NCBI RefSeq assembly: GCF_036785885.1
Contig: NC_092312.1
Location: 20,416,001 to 20,480,000, forward strand
Reading direction: 5' to 3'
Source of the DNA: Coffea arabica
Taxonomy: Eukaryota > Streptophyta > Magnoliopsida > Gentianales > Rubiaceae
DNA length: 64,000 nucleotides
The notes below the pieces were generated by a model. That model had not been told where the DNA came from, made no database searches, and worked only from the letters and a program-made list of their open reading frames with translations. A program made the position numbers and the translations under genes. The stretch's first letter is position 1; every line of letters begins with the position of its first letter. Shown here in pieces: positions 47,857 to 58,219 of this stretch.

Positions 47857-48840
47857 TGTTGACATTGGTCGATCAATCCTTGGTTTTGATGATTAACAAA
47901 CCAAAATGTAGATTTGGGCTAATATTTTTATGTGAGTAATTTGTTAGAACAGATTCTTGTGGCATAAAAGAAGAAGCAAAAACAGGGCACTCATGTCGGA
48001 CGCTATCGGACGTCCGAAAGGATGAAGAACATCAAGAAGGAAACTCTGTCGGACGCTCGTGAGGAAGCATCGGACGTCCGGAAGGATCGGACGCACGCCT
48101 CGGACGCACATCGATCGCATCGGACGTCCGAGAAATTTCGCAAATATTTGATGACTCTCTGCCTACGTTCGGACGCAGGGTTCGGACGTCCGACAGGTGG
48201 TTCGGACGTCCGACAGGCACCTGTCGGACGTCCGACAGGCCAACGGCTAGTTTTGACAGCAATTAATATTTGACCGTTGGAGAGTCTTTTGGAGTCATTT
48301 CTCACCTTCTATAAAAACCCCAAAGCACAAGAAGACTAGAGACTTTTGCCAACACAAAATACAAGCTTACAAGTGAGATTTTTGAGTAGAAAGATTCTTT
48401 GTTGGTTGTATAAGGGGTTGGGAAAGTTGGGTTGTGAGGTTGCTCAAGTGAAGGTTATTCTCTAAGAGGAGTAAAACCTTGGTGAAGGTGAACCTATCAC
48501 TTGAAGTGGTAAAACCTTGGTGAAGGTTGCCTCATTTGTGTAAAATAGTTCTTAATTTGGTGAGTGATCTTTCAAGTGTAGGTTGTTGAGGGTTAACTAG
48601 AATAGTTGTAAAACTCCTTGGCTCAACCAAAGTGTGTTTGGGGTGAGGAAGGAGTGAACCTTCACTTGTACATCTTAGTTAGCATCGCCATCAATTGAAG
48701 AGGCTATTGGATTGATATTTGGTTTGCATTTCTTATCTTTTCTCTTTAATTAAGTTTTCTTTATTGTGCTTAAATTTGATATATCTTTGTGCATTATTGT
48801 GAAATTGTTTGTACTCATTGGGTTGCACCGGGAACTTACA
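47857..48840 (+). repeat. LTR 1 (outer left)
   Basis: 984 bp, starting TG and ending CA. A TATA-like TATAAAAA is at 48310-48317. Upstream of it (47998-48240) lies a cluster of CGGACGTCCG palindromes. It is followed by a primer-binding region and preceded by the GAATA target duplication. Confidence 0.92.
47998..48240. promoter_or_regulatory. Array of CGGACGTCCG palindromes in the LTR
   Basis: Six copies of the 10 bp palindrome CGGACGTCCG and about five half-sites CGGACGC lie within 243 bases, in an otherwise AT-rich LTR. The last three are the tightest (about 20 bases apart, each followed by ACAGG). They sit about 70-310 bases before the TATA-like box, so in the presumed U3 promoter region. 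GACGTC is the C-box core bound by plant bZIP factors; binding here is inference. Matching arrays occur in the other two LTRs near 49447-49689 and 52247-52489. Confidence 0.7.
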
Positions 48841-49305
48841 ATTGGTATCAGAGATTGGTCTCTTTTGATCAAGCTTAACCGCTTAGAGTAAAGATCATGG
48901 CAACCATAAAAGTTTCTTTTTTAGAAGGGCAATCTATTGATAGACCACCTATGTTTAATGGTTCTCATTTTAGCATGTGGAAACAAAGAATGATGATTTT
49001 CTTACAATTGGTGGTATGTGGTAGAAGATGGTCCTTATGAAACTAGAATAGTTGACTCCACCACCAATCTGATTTGAGAAATACTAATTAACTCAATAAT
49101 AGATAGAGAAATATTTTTATTTATCTTTAAGATTGTACATAAGTAGCAAAATTTGAACTATTGAAAGGTTATTAAAAATCTATTGATATGAATTGTATCT
49201 CTTAATATAAGATGGAAATGTGAATACTTTCCATACTCAAAGTCCACATGGCAACAAGTAGGTTAACAAGGGAATATATTTTGAAAGTGCATTAGTTTGG
49301 GAATA

Positions 49306-50289
49306 TGTTGACCTTGGTCGATCAATCCTTGGTTTTGATGATTAACAAACCAAAATGTAGTTTTGGGCTAATATTTTTATGTGAGTAATTTGTTAGAACA
49401 GATTCTTGTGGCATAAAAGAAGAAGCAAAAACAGGGCACTCATGTCGGACGCTATCGGACGTCCGAAAGGATGAAAAACATCAAGAAGGAAACTCTGTCG
49501 GACGCTCGTGAGGAAGCATCGGACGTCCGGAAGGATCGGACGCACGCCTCGGACGCACATCGATCGCATCGGACGTCCGAGAAATTTCGCAAAGATTTGA
49601 TGACTCTCTGCCTACGTTCGGACGCAGGGTTCGGACGTCCGACAGGTGGTTCGGACGTCCGACAGGCACCTGTCGGACGTCCGACAGGCCAACGGCTAGT
49701 TTTGACAGCAATTAATATTTGACCGTTGGAGAGTCTTTTGGAGCCATTTCTCACCTTCTATAAAAACCCCAAAGCACAAGAAGACTAGAGACTTTTGCCA
49801 ACACAAAATACAAGCTTACAAGTGAGATTTTTGAGTAGAAAGATTCTTTGTTGGTTGTATAAGGGGTTGGGAAAGTTGGGTTGTGAGGTTGCTCAAGTGA
49901 AGGTTATTCTCTAAGAGGAGTAAAACCTTGGTGAAGGTGAACCTATCACTTGAAGTGGTAAAACCTTGGTGAAGGTTGCCTCATTTGTGTAAAATAGTTC
50001 TTAATTGGGTGAGTGATCTTTCAAGTGTAGGTTGTTGAGGGTTAACTAGAATAGTTGTAAAACTCCTTGGCTCAACCAAAGTGTGTTTGGGGTGAGGAAG
50101 GAGTGAACCTTCACTTGTACATCTTAGTTAGCATCGCCATCAATTGAAGAGGCTATTGGATTGATATTTGGTTTGCATTTCTTATCTTTTCTCTTTAATT
50201 AAGTTTTCTTTATTGTGCTTAAATTTGATATATCTTTGTGCATTATTGTGAAATTGTTTGTACTCATTGGGTTACACCGGGAACTTACA
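49306..50289 (+). repeat. LTR 2 (internal, from the tandem duplication)
   Basis: A 984 bp copy offset by exactly 1,449 bases from LTR 1. It lies inside the element and is followed by the primer-binding site that leads into the gag region. It is preceded by a second copy of the host flank including GAATA, which shows its origin by duplication, not by a separate insertion. Confidence 0.92.
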
Positions 50290-50346
50290 ATTGGTATCAG
50301 AGCTTGGTCTCTTTTGATCAAGGTTAACCGCTTAGAGTAAAGATCA

Positions 50347-51861
50347 TGGCAACCATAAAAGTTTCTTTTTTAGAAAGACAATCTATTGATAGACCACCTA
50401 TGTTTAATGGTTCTCATTTTAGCATGTGGAAACAAAGAATGATGATTTTCTTACAATTGGTGGTATGTGGTAGAAGATGGTCCTTATGAAACTAGAATAG
50501 TTGACTCCACCACCAATTTGAGTAGATTAAAGACTAGACAAGAATTGAATGAAAAAGACAAGAGATACCTTTCTTTGAATGCCAAGGCCATGTGTATATT
50601 GTACAATACATTAGATGTAAATGAATCTAATAGGATTAAAGGTTGTAAATCTGCTAAAGATATTTGGGATAAATTGTGTGTATTTCATGAAGGTAACCAA
50701 GAGTTTAAAGAACAAAAGAAATCTTTGCTTGTTTCTCAATATGAATTTTTCAAAATGCATTCTCTTGAAAATGTTGATAAGATGTGTAGTAGATTTTGTG
50801 ACATTATTGAAGATCTTAAATTGCTTGGAAAAAAATATTCTTTGGGTGAGAAAAATAGAAAGATTTTGAATGCCTTGCCAAAAGAATGGGAAAACAAAAT
50901 AAATACTATAGAAGAGGCAAAGGATTTAAATTCTATGTCCATTGAATCTCTTGTGAATTCCCTAACCTCTTATGAATTAAAACTGAAACTCAAAGTGCAA
51001 GAGGAAGAAAATGCAAGAATGTATATGAGAGGCATAGCTTTTAAAGCATCTCAAGTGGGGGATAACCCATCCTTCATGGGTAATGAAATCATGGAAGTGG
51101 ACAATGATATAACTCCTCACATCAAAAGTTTCAAGAAGATCTTCAACAAGAGATGTTCAAGAGGAGATTGCAAAGTTACATGGGATGAATGCAATTCAAA
51201 AAGAGAAAAAGAAGAGTTGGCCCAAATAGCACTAATGGCCGTTGGAGAAGATGAGGTAAGTTCTTATCACTCTTCTTGTGATGAAGATAATGAAGATGAT
51301 GATGTGAAAATTCTTATGATTAAAATGCATAAAAGTTTGAGAAAATCTTATGCTAAAAATAAAGATTTGAAAACAAAAATAAATGATTTGTTGGAAGAAA
51401 ACTCCAAACTTTTTCAAGAAAACAAATGTTTGAGAATGGAAAATGATGATTTAAAAAATCAAAAAAATGTTTTGAAAAGGAAGTTGGAAGAGACAACAAA
51501 GTTTTATGAAAAAATGTTGGAAGAACAAAATTTGTTAAAGAAAAGAATTAATGACTTGAACGAGTTTTTCCAAAATGAAAAACAAAAGTTTTCTCAAACA
51601 AAAGAAAGCAAATCTTTTCAAGGCACAAATAAGTTTGTTATGATAAGAAGTAAGAAAATTAGTTGCATTAAATCCACCTATGTGCAAAATACTTCTATCA
51701 TGTGTCACTTTTGTTGCAAATTTGGACATATGCAAAATGATTGTTATGTAAAGAAAAATATGAGAAAAGGAATGAAATTCATGTGGATTGCTAGATCATG
51801 TCGTATTAACTCCCAAGGACCCTATAAAGAAAGGGTACCAAATGAAATTTCTCATATTTAG
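50347..51861 (+). mobile_element. gag-like region of the copia element (fossil)
   Basis: The predicted product has a copia-type gag polypeptide domain (motifs NAKAMCILYNTLD, SAKDIWDKLCVFHEG, LNALPKEWENKINTIEEAKD). A long Lys/Glu-rich coiled coil follows, then a CCHC zinc knuckle (CHFCCKFGHMQNDC). This is the nucleocapsid-like protein that packages element RNA. The region stands alone, without downstream pol domains, and is treated as a fossil. Confidence 0.85.
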
Positions 51862-51949
51862 GTACATCATGAAGATTTGATCCAAGTAGTGCTATATGGT
51901 TGTAAGTACATTTGAAAATTTTGATATTCAATATGGTCTTGATTTGAAA

Positions 51950-52105
51950 AATAAAGGGGGAGTTTGTTTTTGATTGATGCCAAAAGGGGGAGTAGGATTT
52001 ATTGAAATTTCTTTGTATGTTGGCACTTTCTAAGGGGGAGCTTTATTTGAACTTATTTGATAAAAGAAATCTTCATTTTGTTTGTCATCATCAAAAAGGG
52101 GGAGA
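51950..52105 (+). other. Multiple polypurine tracts before LTR 3
   Basis: Four AAGGGGGAG-type tracts occur within about 150 bases; the last (AAAAAGGGGGAGAT) directly precedes LTR 3 and should be the plus-strand primer site. Repeated tracts of this kind are known from SIRE-type copia elements. Confidence 0.75.
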
Positions 52106-52106
52106 T

Positions 52107-53090
52107 TGTTGACCTTGGTCGATCAATCCTTGGTTTTGATGATTAACAAACCAAAATGTAGATTTGGGCTAATATTTTTATGTGAGTAATTTGTTAGAAC
52201 AGATTCTTGTGGCATAAAAGAAGAAGCAAAAACAGGGCACTCATGTCGGACGCTATCGGACGTCCGAAAGGATGAAAAACATCAAGAAGGAAACTCTGTC
52301 GGACGCTCGTGAGGAAGCATCGGACGTCCGGAAGGATCGGACGCACGCCTCGGACGCACATCGATTGCATCGGACGTCCGAGAAATTTCGCAAAGATTTG
52401 ATGACTCTCTGCTTACTTTCGGACGCAGGGTTCGGACGTCCGACAGGTGGTTCGGACGTCCGACAGGCACCTGTCGGACGTCCGACAGGCCAACGGCTAG
52501 TTTTGACAGCAATTAATATTTGACCGTTGGAGAGTCTTTTGGAGTCATTTCTCACCTTCTATAAAAACCCCAAAGCACAAGAAGACTAGAGACTTTTGCC
52601 AACACAAAATACAAGCTTACAAGTGAGATTTTTGAGTAGAAAGATTCTTTGTTGGTTGTATAAGGGGTTGGGAAAGTTGGGTTGTGAGGTTGCTCAAGTG
52701 AAGGTTATTCTCTAAGAGGAGTAAAACCTTGGTGAAGGTGAACCTATCACTTGAAGTGGTAAAACCTTGGTGAAGGTTGCCTCATTTGTGTAAAATAGTT
52801 CTTAATTGGGTGAGTGATCTTTCAAGTGTAGGTTGTTGAGGGTTAACTAGAATAGTTGTAAAACTCCTTGACTCAACCAAAGTGTGTTTGGGGTGAGGAA
52901 GGAGTGAACCTTCACTTGTACATCTTAGTTAGCATCGCCATCAATTGAAGAGGCTATTGGATTGATATTTGGTTTGCATTTCTTATCTTTTCTCTTTAAT
53001 TAAGTTTTCTTTATTGTGCTTAAATTTGATATATTTTTGTGCATTATTGTGAAATTGTTTGTACTCATTGGGTTGCACCGGGAACTTACA
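52107..53090 (+). repeat. LTR 3 (outer right)
   Basis: 984 bp, starting TGTTGACC and ending ACTTACA, followed by the right target duplication GAATA. It differs from LTR 1 and LTR 2 by roughly one percent, by eye. Confidence 0.92.
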
Positions 53091-53095
53091 GAATA

Positions 53096-53454
53096 GTTTT
53101 AAAGAATGAGGTTATTGTGGAATAAACTCCAAAATGTGCACATAAAACAAAATTTTTATATGAATTTTAAATTAATAAAAAGGCATTTAGATTCATCAAA
53201 AATTTTAAAACAAATATTTGTTAAAACAATTATCTTGGGTGGTCGTCACAAAAATAATAGTATTTCACTAAAGTTATACCCAATTACTCTTTTTTTGAGC
53301 ATTATAATTCTAAAATTTTGTTTGAAAAAATGCATGCAAAGTGAGGTAATGAATTCTAAATAATAAAATGAATAGAATAATAGGAGTACAAGACTAGAAA
53401 GGGTAAAAGTGAGGTAACGAATTCTAAATAGTAAAAGGAGTATAAAGACAAGAG
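53096..53454. other. Spacer between the LTR element and the hAT element
   Basis: AT-rich host DNA. It holds an imperfect direct repeat of about 65 bp, each copy starting GTGAGGTAA and containing GAATTCTAAATA (53341-53450). No gene. Confidence 0.6.
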
Positions 53455-53460
53455 TATAGG

Positions 53461-55941
53461 CAATGATGGAGCCAAGGGGGGGCAGAGGGGGGCCATGGCC
53501 CCCCCTAAGTTTTGAAAATTTTAATTCATAATATGTAAATTTGTGTGTAAAATAAAATTGGCCCCCCCTAAATTTTTACAATTTTAGTTTATATTATAAG
53601 AGTTTATATCATGACTCAATTCATAATTGTTAATGGGCTAAAACAAAAATAATTATTTTATTGGCCCATATACAACTATATAACTTAGCCCAATGGATAA
53701 AAGATTTAAAAAAAAAATATTTTATCTTTAGTATTCTAAGAAAAGCTTACAAAGGAAGCTATTTGCCCACTTTTCTGATATGCGGATCAAAAAGGAAGTG
53801 TGGGTCAGTGGGTGACTTTTCATTTCCTTCTTTCTTTCACGGTGGCACTTGATTGTGGGTAGACCGTAGACAAAAGTAAAGTGAAAAAAGCAAGAAGACA
53901 GGATAACTGGAGTCTGGAGAAGAAAACAACAAAGATTCAAAGAAGATTCATCAAAATTCAAGGGTGTCGGGTGATTCACACCATGATTGGTTTGGACCGT
54001 TTGGTCATTGGTGGCTTCCGTGGCTTGGTCACTTGGTGCTAGAAAGTAGAATCCAATAACTTGAAGTGAAGTGGCTGGCTCCATTCTCTGGTGCCTGTAC
54101 TAAACCTTTTCCTTTTATAATTAATTTATTATGAAATTTAATCTTTTCCTCTTTCCAATTATCTTATGCTCCTGTAAAATACATTTCTAGTATCAAAATT
54201 GTGATATTATACTATATTGGTAGTATATTTTTCTCAAGAAAAATAATTTGACATGTATAAAGTATTTTATTGTTTAATAAGTGTGTATCATTTAAAATTG
54301 TGGTTCCATACTCTATTTGTGGTTCAAAGAAATACTAATATAATGCATATATAATATTAATTTGGCATACGTATAATTTATTATGATAATTTGCTAGAGT
54401 TGTATATAACTTATGAAGTGTGAATTAAATTCAGGTTTGAAATTTATTCTCCATGGTTAGGTCAACAACAATTGATGCATTTTTTAAAAGAAAAATTATT
54501 GAAGATCAAAAGCACAAGGAGAGTGATGCTACTCCATCATCTATTCTTAGTGAGAGTTTGGTTGTTGAACCTCCCAAAAAAATTCAAAGAGTTGAACTTG
54601 AAAAGATTGATATTGCTTCTTTGGAACGTGATCCCGGAAAACGTCCACCTATATGGAGCTATCCTCTTAATCAACAAGATGAAATTCGTCGAGCTTATAT
54701 CAATTGGGGGCCATATCAAGTTAAGCTTGAAAATTACCCTTCAAGTGGTTCAAAGAAACATGCTCGTCATTTTTGTAGCTCTTGGTTTGAATTGTTTCCA
54801 TCTTGGCTTGAATATTCTCCATCAATTGATGCTACCTTTTGTCTTTCATGCTATCTATTTAGTAAGCCGAATGGACGAGTTGAATTAAGTGCATTTGTTC
54901 TTGGTGGCTTTAAGAATTGGAAGAAGGTCAATAATGGAGATAATTGTGCTTTCTTACGACATATGGGGAAAAATCCTAACTCATTTCACAGAATTGCTGT
55001 AAAAGCCTGCAATGATTTGATGAATGCTTCTCAACACATTGGAACTTTCATTGAGAAACAAAGTTTTGAGCAAGTTGAGATTAATCGATTAAGGCTTCAA
55101 GTTTCAATTGATCTAGTTCGATGGCTTGCATTTCAAGGTTGTGCCTTTCGAGGACGAGATGAGAGTGAAAAATCTCTTAATTGTGGAAACTTTCATCAAC
55201 TTATTAAGTTGTTGGCTTCTTATAATGATAAGGTAAGAGTGATTTTCTTCCAGCTTTGCATTCTTTCTTGAATTTATATAATATGCATGCTTGAAAGAAA
55301 TCTTTTTAATTCATAATATGCTTCCATTTAGTTATTATCTTTATAAAATTATAATTATGCTCTATTAACTGGAAGATAATTATGCTCTATTATCTTTATA
55401 AAATTATAATTATACTCTATAATTATAGATGGAAGATAATTTCTTGAATGATTGTTTAACTGTGTATATAGAAAAGGAAGTTGCTGAAAAATTTAGCAGT
55501 GATTCAATCATAGATGAATTTAGTTCTATGAAAGAACGTAGAGCTCAATTTACTTCTAAGAAAAGATGTTGAAATTTCAAAGTATGTTAATATAATTTTT
55601 ATCTTTTTTCAATTGAAAATAGTTACATTTATATTACATGGTTATATATATATCTATTGCATAGGTGACATATTGGAGAGCATTTTTTCATGATGTGCAA
55701 ATTGGATGGTTTGTAATGTTATAAGATATTTAATCAAAGGTTTTTTTTTTTGTTAATTTTTGTTATGATTGTACCACATATTTATGAATAGATATATCTT
55801 TATAATTAAATTTAATATTTGATATTATTAGATGTCATATATTTAAATAGAAGAAAATTATTTTGAACATAATATATTAAAATAATTTTATTAGGAAAAA
55901 ATTTTGGCCCCCCAAACAAAAAAATCCTGGCTCCGTCACTG
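53461..55941 (+). mobile_element. Defective hAT transposon (TTF zinc-finger type), 2,481 bp
   Basis: The left end CAATGATGGAGCCA and the inverted right end CAGTGACGGAGCCA are terminal repeats, leading into G-rich runs (GGGGGGGCAGAGGGGGGCC; GGGGGGCCAAAATTTT inverted). TATAGG directly flanks both sides (53455-53460 and 55942-55947), which fits most of a hAT target duplication. Inside is the 5' part of a transposase gene; the catalytic core and hAT dimerisation region are missing. It is thus a deletion derivative of an autonomous element. Confidence 0.85.
54453..55572 (+). pseudogene. Truncated hAT transposase (zf-TTF / ZMYM-like)
   Basis: The first exon, about 54453-55231, encodes some 260 residues starting MVRSTTIDAFFKRK. 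A TTF-type zinc finger is visible (HARHFCSSWFELFP, then FCLSCYLFSK), followed by FHRIAVKACNDLMN and LRLQVSIDLVRWLAFQGCAFRGRDES, the start of the DUF4371 region of plant ZMYM1/ZNF862-like transposases. A GT after AATGATAAG and an AG before ATGGAAGATAATTTC (about 55429) suggest one intron and a second exon that ends in a stop at 55570-55572. Family members are usually 600-800 residues; the rest, with the catalytic acidic residues and hAT C-terminal domain, is deleted. The N-terminal zinc finger could still bind DNA. Confidence 0.82.
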
Positions 55942-56070
55942 TATAGGGTTGAGAAGACTAAAGTTAAGGGAACCATAGTCGTGGGTTGGGATGAAACTAT
56001 CAAAATGGGTGATTTGTGTGGGTTAAAGATATATAGTTTTACATAGTTTTGGTTATCTTACCTATTTATG

Positions 56071-57199
56071 GGCCTGTTTGGAACTTGAGTTTTTTGGGAG
56101 TTTGTCTAAAACTTTACTGTAGTGCATTGTAGAAGTTTTTGAAAAAATTTTGTAAAAGTTTTTTATAAGGTGAAAAACTTTTTTGTAGGAGTTTTTTTGT
56201 AAGGCGAAAAACTTTTTTTCCTTTTCTTTTTTTTTTCTTTTTCTCTTTTTTTTTTCTTTTTTTTTCTTTCCTTTTTCTTTTCTTTCTTCTTCTTCCCCGT
56301 TACCTCTGCCTCCCAGTAGCAACGCAGCCTACTCCACCTCCTACTCCGCCACCGGCCCCACCTCTAGCACCTCCCGCCACGATGTTCCTGATTTCGCACC
56401 CCAACAGCTGCTGCTCCACCGTGTGCCTCTCCACACTGTCCGTCCCTATTCCGTCCTCCAGCACATCGAACAGCGCCGAGTAGTAATGCAGCGCCTCCAC
56501 GAACCGCCGCAAGAAGCTTCCCCCGTGGCTCAGGTCCTGCTGGTTGCTGGCGCGTCGAGATAGTTCATGGCCACGCACTCGGCGCATTGCAGGAGGAGGC
56601 CCAGGAGACAGAGGCCGGAGGACTTGGTGTCGCCAGCTGCTGCTCCACCCAAGGAGGCGGTTGCGGCGCCGGCTTCGAGCTCAGCAACGTCGTCGTCCTC
56701 GTTGTCTAAGTCGATGGTTCTGTCAGCGGAGGTGGAAGGGTTGTCGGGGCCGAGGGAAGAGTGGCGGCGTTTGAGGAGGAGAGGTCTTCGTGGTGGGCAG
56801 AGGAGGAGCGCTTGGACTGCATAGAGGAGGAGGAGTTGGAGGAGGGAAGAGCGTTTCTGCTGGGGGGAAGGAGAATGGGAATGGGAACGGAATTAATGGG
56901 GTTGGAAGCAGAAGTAGCAGTGGAATTGGAGTGGAGCAAACTCTGGAGCATGATAGATAGATAGATTGAATTGGAAGCGGTAATTGAACTGGAGTCTAGC
57001 CCGGAGAGGTGGTGGTGGGTTGGGATGGGAGAGGAAGAAGAAAAAAAAGGGAAGGAAATTTTTTTTTTTTGTGTGTTTTGTATATTTTGAAGTGGATAGG
57101 TAAAAAACTTAGAGAAGTTTTTTGAGGTTCCTATAGCAAAAGTTGTTAAAAAACTAGTAGGTAAAAAATTTGCTTAAAAACCTGACTTCCAAACAGGCC
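56071..57199. mobile_element. TIR transposon carrying a host gene fragment (Pack-type)
   Basis: GGCCTGTTTGGAA at 56071-56083 is an exact inverted copy of TTCCAAACAGGCC at 57187-57199. Subterminal AGTTTTTTG / GTAAAAAACTT repeats lie inside both ends. The interior (about 56290-57000) is strikingly GC-rich against AT-rich surroundings and reads as a GRAS gene fragment. The target duplication is unclear (TATG lies close to each end), so the superfamily is not settled; PIF/Harbinger or hAT are both possible. No transposase. Confidence 0.75.
56300..56951 (-). pseudogene. Captured GRAS transcription factor fragment (SCL23/SCR-like)
   Basis: On the minus strand an N-terminal low-complexity part (MLQSLLHSNSTATSASNPIN, then Ser/Pro/Thr-rich) leads to [18 protein letters not shown], the start of a GRAS domain. 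After an abrupt jump and frame change comes [20 protein letters not shown], then [11 protein letters not shown] and [20 protein letters not shown], which belong to the PFYRE/SAW side of the domain. About two thirds of the GRAS domain (VHIID and neighbours) is missing. The best match from memory is SCARECROW-LIKE 23, a root and bundle-sheath patterning regulator. The fragment cannot make a normal protein. Its retained high GC suggests recent capture. Confidence 0.78.
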
Positions 57200-58186
57200 G
57201 TATGATTCATTACAAGATTTTATTTGTTTTTTCTCCCATATTCTTTGAGCAACAAAATAAGATATCATTGTAATCAACAAAAATAAAAACACATTATAAT
57301 AATAAATAAATTTTTACCTAAAAAAATTACATAGAAGAACCAATAATGGTGAGTTTCAAATTTTGCACACTAGAAGAATCTCAAAATAATTTAAATGTGA
57401 CTGCAAAAAATAAATTAACACTCAATGAATTAATTAAAACTTTGATGGAATAGAAGGAGGAAATAGGATAAAATGTAACAAAAATTAAAGAATAGGAAAA
57501 GAATGTTGAATATATCTTTGCAAAAAGTAGAAATCAATTATTGTATTGGTAGCGATTTAAATTTACTTACTAATGAATTTGAATTCACGTCTGATTTAAT
57601 TAACACTAAATAAATAGTCATAATCTATCCATTTAAAAGCTAATAATTAATGGGTTCAATTGGGTTACCTGTTTGAAACTAATAAAATTGCATACCCATA
57701 TTCATTTGTTGAATAACGAGTTGAAAAATTGGTCACTATTTATAACTATGAATGGGTGGAAAGAGTAATAGAATAAGAGATAAATAGATTGTGAAATTGG
57801 ATAAGAGATTGCGTAATTTGATAGAATTAAGGTAGGACAAAGGGAATGTAGAGTTTGTGAGAAGGAGGAGTTGGAGGGATATGAGAAGTTGGGTTTGGAA
57901 GGTGAAAAAGAGGGTAATGAGAAGTAAGAGAATGTTGAAAGGAAATAATGCAAAAAAGAAAACATGGAAAGGAGGTGTAACAATGTTGTAGTTGATATGC
58001 TTTTAGGATTTCTTTAGGTATTTTTATGATCTTTGCTCATATTTTTTTAATATATTTTAAGGTTTTAGAGAAGATATATAAATATAATATAAATTAGATA
58101 CTAAAGTACTTTTTTAAAAATTTTTTTAATCTTTTTTCATGTAACTAATATAAATAATTCATTTGCTATTATTATTATATTAAATG
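57200..58186. other. AT-rich DNA, probably Helitron interior
   Basis: No gene is supported. A purine-rich stretch at 57770-57950 (GGAAAGAGTAATAGAATAAG and similar) looks like the pyrimidine-rich tract of the Helitron at 17800-17900 in inverted orientation. Part of this region may therefore be the body of the Helitron whose 3' end lies at 58219. I cannot place its 5' end. Confidence 0.45.
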
Positions 58187-58219
58187 TAAATTCGTGCATA
58201 GCGTGGGTTACAATACTAG
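58187..58219 (+). mobile_element. Helitron 3' terminus
   Basis: TTCGTGCATAGCGTGGG, then a short spacer and CTAG followed by host T, is the plant Helitron 3' end in a slightly decayed form. It compares closely with CTGTGCATAGCACGGG of the element at 17185. Only this end can be placed. Confidence 0.65.

Larger units (their letters stand above)
47615..50512. repeat. 1,449 bp tandem duplication (two units)
   Basis: 47615-49063 and 49064-50512 are near-identical direct copies. Each unit holds about 242 bp of left host flank, a full LTR, the primer-binding region and the first part of the gag region of the LTR element. The junction shares CCAAT with both parent ends, suggesting a microhomology-mediated or slippage event. 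Because the unit spans host flank and element, the duplication happened after the element inserted. Confidence 0.92.
47857..53090 (+). mobile_element. Non-autonomous Ty1/copia LTR element with three LTRs (fossil)
   Basis: The element is bounded by TGTTGACC...ACTTACA LTRs of 984 bp and by the 5 bp target duplication GAATA (47852-47856 and 53091-53095). After the LTR comes a primer-binding site complementary to initiator tRNA-Met (TGGTATCAGAGC, 50292-50303). A gag-like region with a copia-type gag domain and a CCHC zinc knuckle follows, then several AAAGGGGGAG polypurine stretches. There is no protease, integrase, reverse transcriptase or RNase H, so it is broken by loss of the whole pol region, with about two or three further lesions including the internal duplication. 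The features resemble the SIRE/Maximus lineage. The outer LTRs differ at about nine positions by eye (roughly 1 percent), so the insertion is young. Confidence 0.9.

Noticed and set aside
47998-48240. The regularly spaced palindromes as a CRISPR-like array
   Set aside because: Spacing is irregular, the units are in an LTR of a plant retroelement, and there are no unique spacers or cas genes.
48003-48305. Open frames of 76-100 codons rich in Ser-Asp-Val-Arg and Gly-Arg-Pro repeats, on both strands and in each LTR
   Set aside because: They are translations of the CGGACGTCCG palindrome array, which has no stop codons in several frames. They are not proteins.
56544-56824. Plus-strand Arg/Gly-rich open frames in the GC-rich block
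   Set aside because: They are antisense to the GRAS fragment and only reflect its high GC content.
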